Source: Anaerolineae bacterium (GTDB lineage Bacteria; Chloroflexota; Anaerolineae; Aggregatilineales; UBA2796). Taken from it: a stretch of 64,000 bases of DNA. Position 1 is the first letter of the stretch. Every line of letters begins with the position of its first letter. This document shows positions 53,899-62,632 of this stretch, one piece after another. The notes beneath the pieces are model-generated. The model searched no databases and had not been told where the DNA came from. It saw only the letters and a program-made list of their open reading frames with translations. The position numbers and the translations under genes were made by a program. The stretch covers positions 1 to 64,000 of the forward strand of contig JAHBVJ010000003.1 in NCBI GenBank assembly GCA_019637615.1. Reading direction: 5' to 3'.

Positions 53899-56157
53899 TC
53901 ATGGTGCTGTGAACTGAAGGAGCGATACGTTTTTATCGGGCGTAAGCGTGCCAGCTTGACGGGCAGGCAGCCGTTCGCCTGTGACGGGATCGTAGAAGCC
54001 GAGCGTGATAGTGTAGGTGCCAGCGGGAAGGGTGGCGGGCAGAGTGAACTGCCAGCGATCCGCGATGCGTTCGCCGCGCGACCATGCCCACGTAGGATAC
54101 TGCCCGCCGCGCGGGATAGCATCGATCAGGACATGATTTTCGGGGCCGATCAGATGGATGAACTGGGCAAGATTCTGCGTCGTCGGCTGCGTGACTTCCC
54201 ACATCAGATCGAGGGTGAGCGTGCTGCCCGCTTGCGGCGTGCCGTCGAAATGATAGCCAGAGAGTTTGGCAAGGGCAGGAAAGTCAATATCAGGTGATTG
54301 AAGATCGGTGAGCGCGGTGGATTGATTGCCAGCGGGACTGGCGACCTCTCCGATGAAGGCGACATCGACGGGCGTGTGATTGCCATCGACGGTACGCCAA
54401 TCGAAGGCCAGCGTGGACGTGCTCAACATCGAGAGGCCGATGCGGAAAGTTTGCGCGGCGGGGAGATCGGGACGGATGAGCACATCGAGCGTGTCGCAGA
54501 AGCGATCACCCGGATTCCAGAGCCACGCGGCGTAACGTCCCATGCCATGCAGCGTGGTGCGCTGACCGATGACTTGACCATCGGACGCGAAGTATTTGAC
54601 GGCGTAGGCTCCATCACGTTCGGGACGCTTGATGACTTCCCAACACAAGGTGATCCGGCTGCGGTCACCGCCGCGCACGAGCGGACTTTCCAGACGTTGG
54701 CCTAGAAAGACGATGGAGTCCTCGAAGGTGACCTGACCGCCGCGTAAGTCGCTTGGAAGTTGATCGGCGGTGAGCAGGCGAGGTAGCGCGAAAATGCGCC
54801 CAATTTCCAAGGGAGCCGTGAGCAGCGCAAATAGTAAGGTGGCAGTGACGAGGTAGCGCAGGATCACGCTGAGACGACGGCGCCCGTGCAGGAACAGCCA
54901 AAGTCCCGTGACGAACAACAAGGTGTTCCCGATATGCCCGAAGTAAATGAGACGCCCCGTAATGGCGAAGGCAACACTGAATAGACTACGCAACCAGTAG
55001 AGAAGGCCAGCGAGGCTGAAAAACAGGACAACGACCAAGATGAATACTTGATCGCGACGCAGCGTCGATAATTGGCGGGAATGTAACCAGAACCCCACTC
55101 CCGCTAGGAGAACAAGGCTCCCCATCACCAAATAGACGATGGGATTGGCCCAGACAACATAGCCATATCTGATTACGTAGGAGGCGAAAGTCTCTGGCAA
55201 GGCCATGATGATCTGCGGCAGCGTGCCGATCACCGTCCCCGCATTGGCAAGCTCATGCACATGAAGACCAAGCGGATCGTTAAAATTGATCGTCCGCCAC
55301 AATATCCAAGGGCTGCTAATGAGAATCGGTATTAGCGCCGCGAGAAGCGATTGCTTGATCGCCGCTGACAAAGGGACGTGGTGACGTTTGAAAGCCAGTA
55401 AAAAGGCAGCCCCGACGCCGGGAACTATGAGCAAGCTATTCACCTTCGCGAGCACACACAGACCGATGATCAACCCGATCAAAACCGCACGGGCAGGGCT
55501 GGAACCAAGGCGGATGATACGGAGCATTTGCCACAACAGCAGCGTAGCCAACATCGTTAGGACAATATCGTTGGAGACCATGCCGCACATGTAAACCATC
55601 TGCGGCATGAAGGCATAGACACTGGTGGCAAACAATGCCCATTGGCGTTCGGAAGGTTGGTAAAAGACTTCACGGCTGGCGGCATAGGCGGCAAGTACAG
55701 CCAGCACGCCGTACAGCAGCGAGGGTAGCCGCGCCACACGATTTGCCAACACAATGGCAGGATCCGCAAAGGCAGCATCACGTTCGCCGTGAACAAACAT
55801 GTTGAAGTTATCATTAGGCTGAACCGCATCTGGCGGCGCAAACCAGCGATTGCGGGAGCGCTCGATACCCGGCTCGGCAGGATCGTAAGGCGGAATCCGT
55901 GCTATATCCAAGGCGAAGGTGGCGAGGATGTAGGTTAGCGGTGGTTGACTGGATTCTTGATAAACTCCGTTGGTAAGGTAGTCATCGGAACTCGGCAGGG
56001 TGCGATATTTGTGGAACCACAGCACATAGTTGAACTGCATGTGTTCATCGTTGCCCTCTAGGACGGGCAAGGTGAGTTGAACGACGATGACCATGACGGT
56101 AAAGATGAGGAGAATGCCCATCACGCGCCATGTTGTTTTGTGATCGTGATGGGACAT
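53899..56157 (-). CDS. GT39-like membrane glycosyltransferase family protein
   Basis: The 752-residue protein has about 11-12 membrane helices in the first two-thirds. A conserved acidic loop after the first helix reads LEGNDEHMQFNYVLWFHKYR, the GT-C arrangement with the catalytic Asp/Glu outside. A second conserved segment is QPPLTYILATFALD. The last 270 residues are soluble and beta-rich (GDRSRITLCWEV, AGSTLTLDLMWEV: a repeated immunoglobulin-like pattern). Relatives transfer sugars from polyprenyl-phosphate carriers. GGAG precedes ATG 56157. The acceptor is unknown. Confidence 0.82.
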   Translation of the reverse strand: MSHHDHKTTWRVMGILLIFTVMVIVVQLTLPVLEGNDEHMQFNYVLWFHKYRTLPSSDDYLTNGVYQESSQPPLTYILATFALDIARIPPYDPAEPGIERSRNRWFAPPDAVQPNDNFNMFVHGERDAAFADPAIVLANRVARLPSLLYGVLAVLAAYAASREVFYQPSERQWALFATSVYAFMPQMVYMCGMVSNDIVLTMLATLLLWQMLRIIRLGSSPARAVLIGLIIGLCVLAKVNSLLIVPGVGAAFLLAFKRHHVPLSAAIKQSLLAALIPILISSPWILWRTINFNDPLGLHVHELANAGTVIGTLPQIIMALPETFASYVIRYGYVVWANPIVYLVMGSLVLLAGVGFWLHSRQLSTLRRDQVFILVVVLFFSLAGLLYWLRSLFSVAFAITGRLIYFGHIGNTLLFVTGLWLFLHGRRRLSVILRYLVTATLLFALLTAPLEIGRIFALPRLLTADQLPSDLRGGQVTFEDSIVFLGQRLESPLVRGGDRSRITLCWEVIKRPERDGAYAVKYFASDGQVIGQRTTLHGMGRYAAWLWNPGDRFCDTLDVLIRPDLPAAQTFRIGLSMLSTSTLAFDWRTVDGNHTPVDVAFIGEVASPAGNQSTALTDLQSPDIDFPALAKLSGYHFDGTPQAGSTLTLDLMWEVTQPTTQNLAQFIHLIGPENHVLIDAIPRGGQYPTWAWSRGERIADRWQFTLPATLPAGTYTITLGFYDPVTGERLPARQAGTLTPDKNVSLLQFTAP

Positions 56158-56219
56158 GCAAGTCTCCGAGCAGGGTACGTTAGCATTTGATGTTGGTGAA
56201 GGTGAAGCATTTGAACGTA

Positions 56220-56345
56220 CAACCGTATCCCGGTGATAAATCACCGGGCTGAAGGTAGTAAAGCAACGTGGTGTTGTACGACTTATTCATTCAACCGGAT
56301 CGACGTCAGACTCACCCTATGAAGTCCCCTCATGGGACTCAAAAC
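56220..56345. repeat. REP-like hairpins upstream of the GT39-like gene
   Basis: CCCGGTGATaaATCACCGGG (about 56229-56248) is a perfect hairpin, and GAAGTCCCctcatGGGACTC (about 56321-56340) is a second. Both match parts of the REP-like elements at 28590 and 53460. They lie in the 209-base gap between proS and the GT39-like gene. Confidence 0.65.
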
Positions 56346-56366
56346 GATTGTTGAAGGCGACGACAC

Positions 56367-57809
56367 TTAATAAGCGCGGGCGAATAGGGCGCGCTCGGTG
56401 GCGGGTTGACCACACGCAATGCATTTGCCGTCGCCGGGTGTCTGTTCGAGCGGGAAGCAGCGCGAGACGGCCTGATTATCGGCCTTGATCTTGGCTTCGC
56501 ACTCGGCAGAACCGCAGAACCACGCGGATGCCCACGCTTCCGCCACGATCTGCTTGAACTTCTCGTAATCGTCATCGACTTCGTGAATGTTGGCGTCACG
56601 GAATTCAGTGGCTTGCTTGAGCATGTTGGCTTGAATCTCATCCAGCGTGCGCTTGACGACCTCGACTAGACCATCGCGGGGAATGAACTGCTTGCCCGCT
56701 TTGCCGGGAATATCACGGCGGGCGAGGGCGACGGAATTCTTCTCGACATCCTTAGGGCCGATTTCGATGCGGATGGGGACTCCGCGCATCTCCCAGTCGT
56801 TGTACTTGAAACCGGGAGTCATGCCTTCGCGCTTATCGACGTGGAAGCGAATGCCCGCTGCCTTGAATTCGGCTTGGACGGCACTGACAGCCTCGAAGAC
56901 TTTGCTTTTTTCCTCGTCGGTTTTGAAGATGGGCACGATGACGGTCTGGATGGGCGCGAGGCGGGGCGGTAAGCGCAAGCCTTGATCGTCGCCATGCACC
57001 ATGATGATGGCACCAATAATGCGCGTGCTGAGACCCCACGAGGTCGTCCAACAGTGCTGCAATTCGTTGTTGAGATCGGTGAACTTGATGTCGAAGGCTT
57101 TGGCGAAATTCTGACCGAGATTGTGGCTGGTGCCGCTTTGCAACGCGCGCTTATCGCCCATCATGGCCTCGATGGTGTAGCTACGGAGTGCGCCCGCGAA
57201 CTTCTCTTGATTGCTTTTGCGACCCTTAATCACAGGGATGGCGGCTTCGTTGATGGCGAAATCGGCATACGCACCGAGCATTTGCATGGTCTCGGCTTGC
57301 GCTTCGTCGTGGGTGGCGTGCGCAGTGTGACCTTCTTGCCAGAGGAATTCCATCGTGCGCAGGAACAGGCGGGTGCGCATCTCCCAACGGACGACGTTCG
57401 CCCACTGGTTGATCAGTAGGGGGAGATCGCGGTAGCTCTGAATCCAGTTGGCAAAACTGTAGCCGATGACGGTCTCCGAGGTGGGACGCACCACGAGACG
57501 CTCTTGCAGTTCTTCGCCGCCGCCAATGGTCACGACCGCGAGTTCGGGGCTGAAGCCTTCGACGTGCTCGGCTTCTTTCTTGAGGAAACTCTCTGGAATG
57601 AACAGCGGGAAGTAGGCATTTTGATGCCCAGTGTCCTTGAAGCGCCGATCAAGCTGTTCGCGAATGTTTTCCCACAGCGAATAGCCATACGGTTTGATGA
57701 TCATGCAGCCGCGCACAGGAGCGTAATCGGCTAGATCGGCCCGCTGCACAAGGTCGTTGTACCACTTGGAGAAATCTTCGCTGCGTGAGGTGAGCGCTTG
57801 TACTGACAT
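56367..57809 (-). CDS. proS: prolyl-tRNA synthetase, archaeal/eukaryotic type
   Basis: Class II aminoacyl-tRNA synthetase charging tRNA-Pro. The 480-residue protein lacks the bacterial editing insert. Class II motifs are visible: motif 1 around YGYSLWENIREQLDRRFKDT, motif 2 around RWEMRTRLFLRTMEFLWQEG, motif 3 in the C-terminal half. The C-terminus has a Cys-rich zinc-binding tail (FCGSAECEAKI, CIACGQPATE) and ends in Tyr, as in Thermus and archaeal ProRS. AGGA sets the start at ATG 57809. Confidence 0.96.
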   Translation of the reverse strand: MSVQALTSRSEDFSKWYNDLVQRADLADYAPVRGCMIIKPYGYSLWENIREQLDRRFKDTGHQNAYFPLFIPESFLKKEAEHVEGFSPELAVVTIGGGEELQERLVVRPTSETVIGYSFANWIQSYRDLPLLINQWANVVRWEMRTRLFLRTMEFLWQEGHTAHATHDEAQAETMQMLGAYADFAINEAAIPVIKGRKSNQEKFAGALRSYTIEAMMGDKRALQSGTSHNLGQNFAKAFDIKFTDLNNELQHCWTTSWGLSTRIIGAIIMVHGDDQGLRLPPRLAPIQTVIVPIFKTDEEKSKVFEAVSAVQAEFKAAGIRFHVDKREGMTPGFKYNDWEMRGVPIRIEIGPKDVEKNSVALARRDIPGKAGKQFIPRDGLVEVVKRTLDEIQANMLKQATEFRDANIHEVDDDYEKFKQIVAEAWASAWFCGSAECEAKIKADNQAVSRCFPLEQTPGDGKCIACGQPATERALFARAY

Positions 57810-57887
57810 TATTCGTCCTAACAAAGCATAGTTTTGAAAGTGATATAGGGATTATGCCTGTTGAACGGGGCGGGATCAAGGGAGAAG

Positions 57888-57923
57888 AAAGTGCTTAGTC
57901 CTTAGTCCTTAGTGCTGAGTAGA
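57888..57923. repeat. AGTGCTN heptamer repeat
   Basis: Heptamers AGTGCTT, AGTCCTT, AGTCCTT and AGTGCTG lie between proS and the small membrane-protein gene. Confidence 0.75.
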
Positions 57924-57948
57924 AGGCGAATTCATGGTGAGGGTTACC

Positions 57949-58302
57949 TCATAGGCATTGCTGGTAAAAGGCACAGGTGTCATATAGCATGAGGGCGAAG
58001 CTGTGTGTCGAAAACCACCATAGCATGGCTAGTCCAGCAAGAATGAGAAAGAGTCCGAGCAAGAGGATTTGATCGCGCTGGCCTTTGAGAAACCGTAAGG
58101 ATAACCAAGTGCCGATTACTACCGTGATCAGACCTTCTAGCGCAAGCAGAGCGTAGAGCAGCACGCCGTTTCTCACACTTTCGGTTGTAGCGAGAGGCAC
58201 GTTCAGCGCGGGCGTGAAGATTGCTATGATCAGGGTAAGTATATTGGCGACTAACAGAAGATACAGCAAAAAGGTTTTACGACTCAGTGTTTTTGATGGC
58301 AT
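57949..58302 (-). CDS. small membrane protein of unknown function
   Basis: The 117-residue protein has three membrane helices (LLYLLLVANILTLIIAIF, LLYALLALEGLITVVIGTWL, ILLLGLFLILAGLAMLWWF) and a short tail with two Cys (TCAFYQQCL). The family is unknown. A 31-codon frame (58277-58372, MPPRDLSLRQQ) starts five bases after the PIN toxin stop and overlaps this gene's start; it could be a coupling leader or part of a lost gene. Confidence 0.7.
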   Translation of the reverse strand: MPSKTLSRKTFLLYLLLVANILTLIIAIFTPALNVPLATTESVRNGVLLYALLALEGLITVVIGTWLSLRFLKGQRDQILLLGLFLILAGLAMLWWFSTHSFALMLYDTCAFYQQCL

Positions 58303-58377
58303 GTGAAGCTCCCATCTCGATCAAATAGTCCACGCGCAATTGCTGGCGCAGTGACAGATCACGAGGAGGCATATCTT

Positions 58378-58793
58378 CTACGGCAGTAACTCGAAATATG
58401 CTGTATGGTTGGGGCGAATCATGCTGAAATCGCGGCGGTCAAATGTGCAGATTCGTGTGATGTTGAGTCGCTCGGCGAAGGCCGTCAGGCAACAATCTAC
58501 AAAGTCGAGTTCTGCATCGTGGTAACGATCCATTAATGCCATCGCACGGGTGAAGTCATTCATTGTTAGTGAGATGAAAGGCGGAGACGTGGCGACCAAT
58601 AAGCTAGAAAAGCGTCGTGTTGCTTCTCCACCGCCTAACCGGTAAAGGTTGTAGATCGCTTCCACTAGCACTACATCGGGAATCAGGAATTAGTATCGTG
58701 TTCGGTGGCAAAATCCTTGGCTTTCGTATGGTTGCGATCACGAGGATAGCCTAGCGCGACAAGATAGCTCGCATCAATCAGAATATCAGACAT
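58378..58793 (-). pseudogene. PIN-domain (VapC-like) toxin broken by one frameshift
   Basis: The first 38 codons (ATG 58793, MSDILIDASYLVALGYPRDR, first acidic residue present) end in a TGA at 58677. The rest continues in another frame from IPDVVLVEAIYNLYRLGG to the end, with the C-terminal PIN acidic residues in DFVDCCLTAFAE and TFDRRDF. A single-base shift near 58675-58685 joins them. PIN toxins are ribonucleases. ATG 58793 overlaps the antitoxin stop by 8 bases, the usual arrangement. It could also be a sequencing error. Confidence 0.75.
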
Positions 58794-59076
58794 CCTCATC
58801 ACTCACATTTGGTTTTTGCGTGCGCTCCCATTTTTCACGCAAATGGCGCTGAAAATGCTCACGACTGGTAGTCGCGGCGTCTGGATCATCGAGCCAATCG
58901 ATGTTTGCTTGTTCCATGCCTTCTGCGACGATCAGCGCCCAATTATTACGCTGTACGGGCGCATAGCTGCTGAGTAGTTCTCCGAACGCCTCATCCAGTG
59001 AGCGCTGCTGTTGTTTGGCAATAGCTTCTAACCGTTCTACCAAATCTGAGCGCAAGGTGATGGTTTTGTCGGTCAT
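58786..59076 (-). CDS. ribbon-helix-helix-type antitoxin
   Basis: The 96-residue protein starts KTITLRSDLVERLEAIAKQQ and then RSLDEAFGELLSSY, the strand-helix-helix pattern of CopG/RHH antitoxins. The C-terminal half (WERTQKPNVSDEDV and before) would wrap the PIN toxin. It overlaps the broken toxin gene by 8 bases (ATGTCTGA). If the toxin is truly dead, this is an orphan antitoxin. Confidence 0.78.
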   Translation of the reverse strand: MTDKTITLRSDLVERLEAIAKQQQRSLDEAFGELLSSYAPVQRNNWALIVAEGMEQANIDWLDDPDAATTSREHFQRHLREKWERTQKPNVSDEDV

Positions 59077-59182
59077 AATCCAATGCTCCTCTGATCCCCA
59101 TTATAGAAGATTTTGTAGTGGGTTGCGTGCCGTTCATCGTAGCTCACCTGACGGTTGGTCGTCGGTGTTTGCGCGGAGTAGG

Positions 59183-59212
59183 TTGGGTGGTTATCATTCA
59201 GCGCAATATATT
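59183..59212 (+). promoter_or_regulatory. candidate promoter of the PA14/SH3 gene
   Basis: TTGGGT (59183-59188) and TATATT (59207-59212) are 18 bases apart, 43 bases before ATG 59255. Confidence 0.4.
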
Positions 59213-59254
59213 CGGGGAGATGTGTATGCACTCCCGCGACGATGAGGGAAGCCA

Positions 59255-60367
59255 ATGATTAAGACTAACCTGCGATTTACGTCGCTCCTGACGATTCTGG
59301 TAGCGTTGGTGCTGGTTGCCGTGGCGATCACTGCGCCGAACGCGACCTATGCACAAACTGCCCCGTTGTCGCTGACGTGGCAGGGATATTATTGGAACAA
59401 CAATAATTTTCAGGGCAGCCCCGTGCTGGCGCGCACTGATTTCGCAGTCAATTTCAACTGGGGTGCTGGTTCGCCGGGGGGTAGCGTGCCCTCGGACAAC
59501 TTCAGCGCACGGTGGTATACGACGATCAATGTGACGACGGCGGGTAACTTCACGTTCCGCGCTGGCGCTGATGACGGTATCCGCGTGGCGATTGACGGCA
59601 ACGTGTATATCAACCGTTTCTACGCGAGTTCGAGCTTCACGCTGACTACGCAAGATATTTACATCGGCACGGGCAATCATCAGATCATCGTGGACTACTT
59701 CGAAGGCACAGGCAACGCGGGCGTGCTGATGGAGATCATCCCGAATGGCGGGCAGGTCAATAATAGCACGACGCCGGGGCAACCGACGGCTACGCCAGTG
59801 CCGGGAACAACGCCGATTCCTATCGGAACGCCGGTGCCGACTGGTCCCGTCAAGGCGCAGGTGACAGCGGCGCGGGCGAATTTGCGTAACGGCCCCGGCA
59901 CGCAGTACGCACAGATCGGGGACGCGACCAAGGGTCAGACGTTCGTCGTGCTGGCGAAGGACTGCGACTGCGGTTTCGAGACGTGGTTCCTCGTTGATCT
60001 GGGCGGTGGTGCGAAGGCATGGATTTTCCGCCAGTTGATCTACGTGTTTGGCGGCAACATCGACGCGATCCCCAAGTCGCAAGAGATTTTGCCCGTGCCG
60101 GAAGGCCCAAGCAGCAGCGGCGCAGTGACCGTCACGCAGGTGACCGGACAGGCCAAGTTCGCGGTAGCAGTGCGCGATGTCCCGTCCACACGCAGCGGAC
60201 AGAAGATCGCCGTGATCGAGCGCGGACAGTCGTTCATCGTGATCAAGTTGAGCACGAACCGCGCATGGGTGCAGGTGAACTATAACGGGCTGATCGGCTG
60301 GGTGTATCTGCCCAACGTGCGGATCGTATCCGGCAAGCTGGGATCGCTTCCGCGTGGGAACTCGTAG
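59255..60367 (+). CDS. secreted PA14 domain protein with two SH3-like domains
   Basis: The 370-residue protein has a signal peptide (LLTILVALVLVAVAITAPNA), a PA14-type beta sandwich (about 37-165: WQGYYWNNNNFQGSPVLART, FTFRAGADDGIRVAIDG, VDYFEGTGNAGVLMEI), a Thr/Pro linker and two bacterial SH3 domains (RANLRNGPGTQYAQIGDATK; VAVRDVPSTRSGQKIAVI). PA14 domains bind carbohydrate and SH3b domains bind cell-wall peptides, so it probably sits on the cell surface. GAGGGA precedes the ATG. Confidence 0.88.
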   Translation: MIKTNLRFTSLLTILVALVLVAVAITAPNATYAQTAPLSLTWQGYYWNNNNFQGSPVLARTDFAVNFNWGAGSPGGSVPSDNFSARWYTTINVTTAGNFTFRAGADDGIRVAIDGNVYINRFYASSSFTLTTQDIYIGTGNHQIIVDYFEGTGNAGVLMEIIPNGGQVNNSTTPGQPTATPVPGTTPIPIGTPVPTGPVKAQVTAARANLRNGPGTQYAQIGDATKGQTFVVLAKDCDCGFETWFLVDLGGGAKAWIFRQLIYVFGGNIDAIPKSQEILPVPEGPSSSGAVTVTQVTGQAKFAVAVRDVPSTRSGQKIAVIERGQSFIVIKLSTNRAWVQVNYNGLIGWVYLPNVRIVSGKLGSLPRGNS

Positions 60368-60379
60368 CTTTTAACGTTA

Positions 60380-60697
60380 TCAGCGCTTTGCGCGATGCTT
60401 CTCTAAGAGCCTTGCCGCAGCGGTTTTACCCGCCGCTTGGGCAAGGCTCAATGCTGTATATCCCCATTGATCCTGCTGTGTTAGATCAGTGCCATACTCC
60501 AACAACATTGTCATCACCTTCACGTGTCCAGCAGACGCTGCCCAATGCAAGGTGGTTCGCCCTTTAGTGCCAACAGCATTGACATACGCACCATAATCAA
60601 GCAATATACGCACTTTATCGGCGCGCTCTGCCTTGTCACTGCGTGATATGTAGAGCAGTGGCAGAAAACCGTTTGGCTCAATCGGCGATTCAAAGAG
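60380..60697 (-). pseudogene. ankyrin-repeat gene remnant, 5' truncated
   Basis: The open frame from 60697 reads about three ankyrin repeats (NGFLPLLYISRSDKAERADK; KGRTTLHWAASAGHVKVMTM; DQWGYTALSLAQAAGKTAAA), beginning in the middle of a repeat just after a TAG codon. There is no ATG or ribosome site at a sensible place; the first GTG (60613) would start inside a repeat. Neighbouring DNA holds nothing matching the missing part. It is most likely what is left of a longer gene. Confidence 0.6.
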
Positions 60698-60831
60698 CTA
60701 CCAGTTGAGCCATTTGTGATAGTTCACATTGCTAGGTGATAGTTGTCACTTGTCTATACCGTGCAACACGCGATAATTAATCTTGCCGCATCATTAGATC
60801 TAGGCAACGTCTACTGCTACAAAGTCGCGCC

Positions 60832-62409
60832 ATGAAACGGTTTTTCATCAGTTACGCAAAAAAAGATACTCGCGATCTTGCCCTAAAATTGGCCGAGGCT
60901 TTTGATAAGCCTCCGCTTGCTTCTTGGATGGATCGAGAACTGACGCCTGCTGACAAAGTCTCTTGGGAAGCTAGGATCGAACAGAACATCGACAACTGCG
61001 ATTATTTTATCGTGCTGATCTCCAAAGATGTGAACCGTGCTAGTGATGGCGAAAGTGGCGAAAGTTTCGTCAGGAAAGAAATCCGACGCGGGTTGAGCAA
61101 GAAAAAGACGATCCTTGTCGTCATGTGTGACGAAAATATTCTCCCACCAACCTCGATCAATCACTTGCAACAGATTTCCTTTGTTGGGCGTAAACCATCA
61201 GGAGAAGATATCGATTGGCTCGTTGAACAGATTTGCAAGGAAGTAGACATTAATCCGCCAGAACCCTATTTCGGGCGGATCATGGAAAAGCGAGCTATTG
61301 AGAAACGAGCCGAAGAGTTAAAACGCCAACAGGAGGAGGATGAGCGCGAACTCAAACGTCGGCAAACATTCAAATCCGACCGCGAACGCCAGCGCGCTAT
61401 CAACCAACAGCTCGATATAGTGTTACCAGATCGCAACCGTGGCAGAAAGCTGATGCTTGTTGGGGTCAGCATTATCGTAATACTATGCGCGGTTTCTGCC
61501 GCTGGTGTGTTCGGTATTTCCAAGCTGCGCACGCGGCTTGGTCTGATTCGTTGCACCGAAATTGCCGACGCGAAAAACCTATTTGGCGGTGGTCGGATTG
61601 CTTTCGACTCCACGTGGGAGTCAGCCGATGGAAACACCGCTGATATTTATGTGATGGACGCAGACGGTTCCAACCAGCAGCGGTTGACGAAAGAGGCGGG
61701 CAGTAATACTTTCCCGATTTGGTCACCAGATGGCAAGCAGATTGCCTTTGTTTCTGAGCGTGATGGCAACAGCGAAATTTATGTGATGAACTCAGATGGT
61801 ACCACGCAGCGCAATCTAACCATGAACAAGGCCGACGATTATACGCCAAGCTGGTCAGCGGATGGGCAATCAATTGTGTTTGCTTCGACTCGTGGGGGTT
61901 CAAATTTAAATCTTTATATCGTACCGACGATTGGAGGAACAGCGAAAAAGCTTCTGGATAACAGTTTTGTTCTCGCCGGGAATCCTGCTTGGTCTCCCAA
62001 TGGATCAGCTATTGTCTTTGCTGCCATGAAAAAAGGGTTTGTTCATACGGAGTTGTTCACCGTTGATCCAACGGGCAGTAATGTAAAACAGGTCACCAAC
62101 CTTTCAACTCAAGATTTTCTCTTTCCGCAGTGGTCACCGAATGGGTTATTTGTTGCCTCGCAGTTCCGCTCAGCCAACGAGAAAGATCTGCCAGAGCCTA
62201 AAGTCATCGTCGTTCGCCTAGATAATAACCAGCAGCAGGTTGTCTACAGCGGGATATTCCCGACGTGGGCACCCAATGAAGAGTATTTGGCGTTCGGTTC
62301 CTTCGATTGGTTTAATTCGCGTCTTCTGGCGGTTTCGGTCAACGGCGATTTCGCCTGTGTGCTTTCAGACAGGAAAGGTGATTTCCATCCTAACTGGACT
62401 CGCGCCTAG
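60832..62409 (+). CDS. TIR domain - membrane helix - TolB-like propeller protein
   Basis: The 525-residue protein starts with a TIR domain (residues 1-140): RFFISYAKKDTRDLALKLAE, SWMDRELTPADKVSWEARI, YFIVLISKDVNRA. Glu83 in FVRKEIRRGL stands at the NADase Glu position. A charged helical linker (150-200) leads to one membrane helix (LMLVGVSIIVILCAVSAAGV), then a TolB/DPP-IV propeller (about 245-525) with blades DIYVMDADGSNQQRLT, PIWSPDGKQIAFVSERDGNS and PSWSADGQSIVFASTRGGSN. The TIR is inside and the propeller outside, a Toll-like topology. The ribosome site is weak. Confidence 0.88.
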   Translation: MKRFFISYAKKDTRDLALKLAEAFDKPPLASWMDRELTPADKVSWEARIEQNIDNCDYFIVLISKDVNRASDGESGESFVRKEIRRGLSKKKTILVVMCDENILPPTSINHLQQISFVGRKPSGEDIDWLVEQICKEVDINPPEPYFGRIMEKRAIEKRAEELKRQQEEDERELKRRQTFKSDRERQRAINQQLDIVLPDRNRGRKLMLVGVSIIVILCAVSAAGVFGISKLRTRLGLIRCTEIADAKNLFGGGRIAFDSTWESADGNTADIYVMDADGSNQQRLTKEAGSNTFPIWSPDGKQIAFVSERDGNSEIYVMNSDGTTQRNLTMNKADDYTPSWSADGQSIVFASTRGGSNLNLYIVPTIGGTAKKLLDNSFVLAGNPAWSPNGSAIVFAAMKKGFVHTELFTVDPTGSNVKQVTNLSTQDFLFPQWSPNGLFVASQFRSANEKDLPEPKVIVVRLDNNQQQVVYSGIFPTWAPNEEYLAFGSFDWFNSRLLAVSVNGDFACVLSDRKGDFHPNWTRA

Positions 62410-62632
62410 TAGTCCAATATTTCTACTCGCTTGTTGTTTCACCGACTGAGCCAACCGTTTTACCCAGTCGGTTCAGCGGCGCACCGTTGTCGAGAAGGTA
62501 CTTGAGAATATTCAGATCATTGGGTATGAGTATAATGCCCTCATCGGAAGACATCCGAAGAGTCGATTTGCGTCCGGATGTGTCTCCTACTATAGTTGGC
62601 TTCGCAGGCGTTCAAGATCAAGAGAGAGCGTC

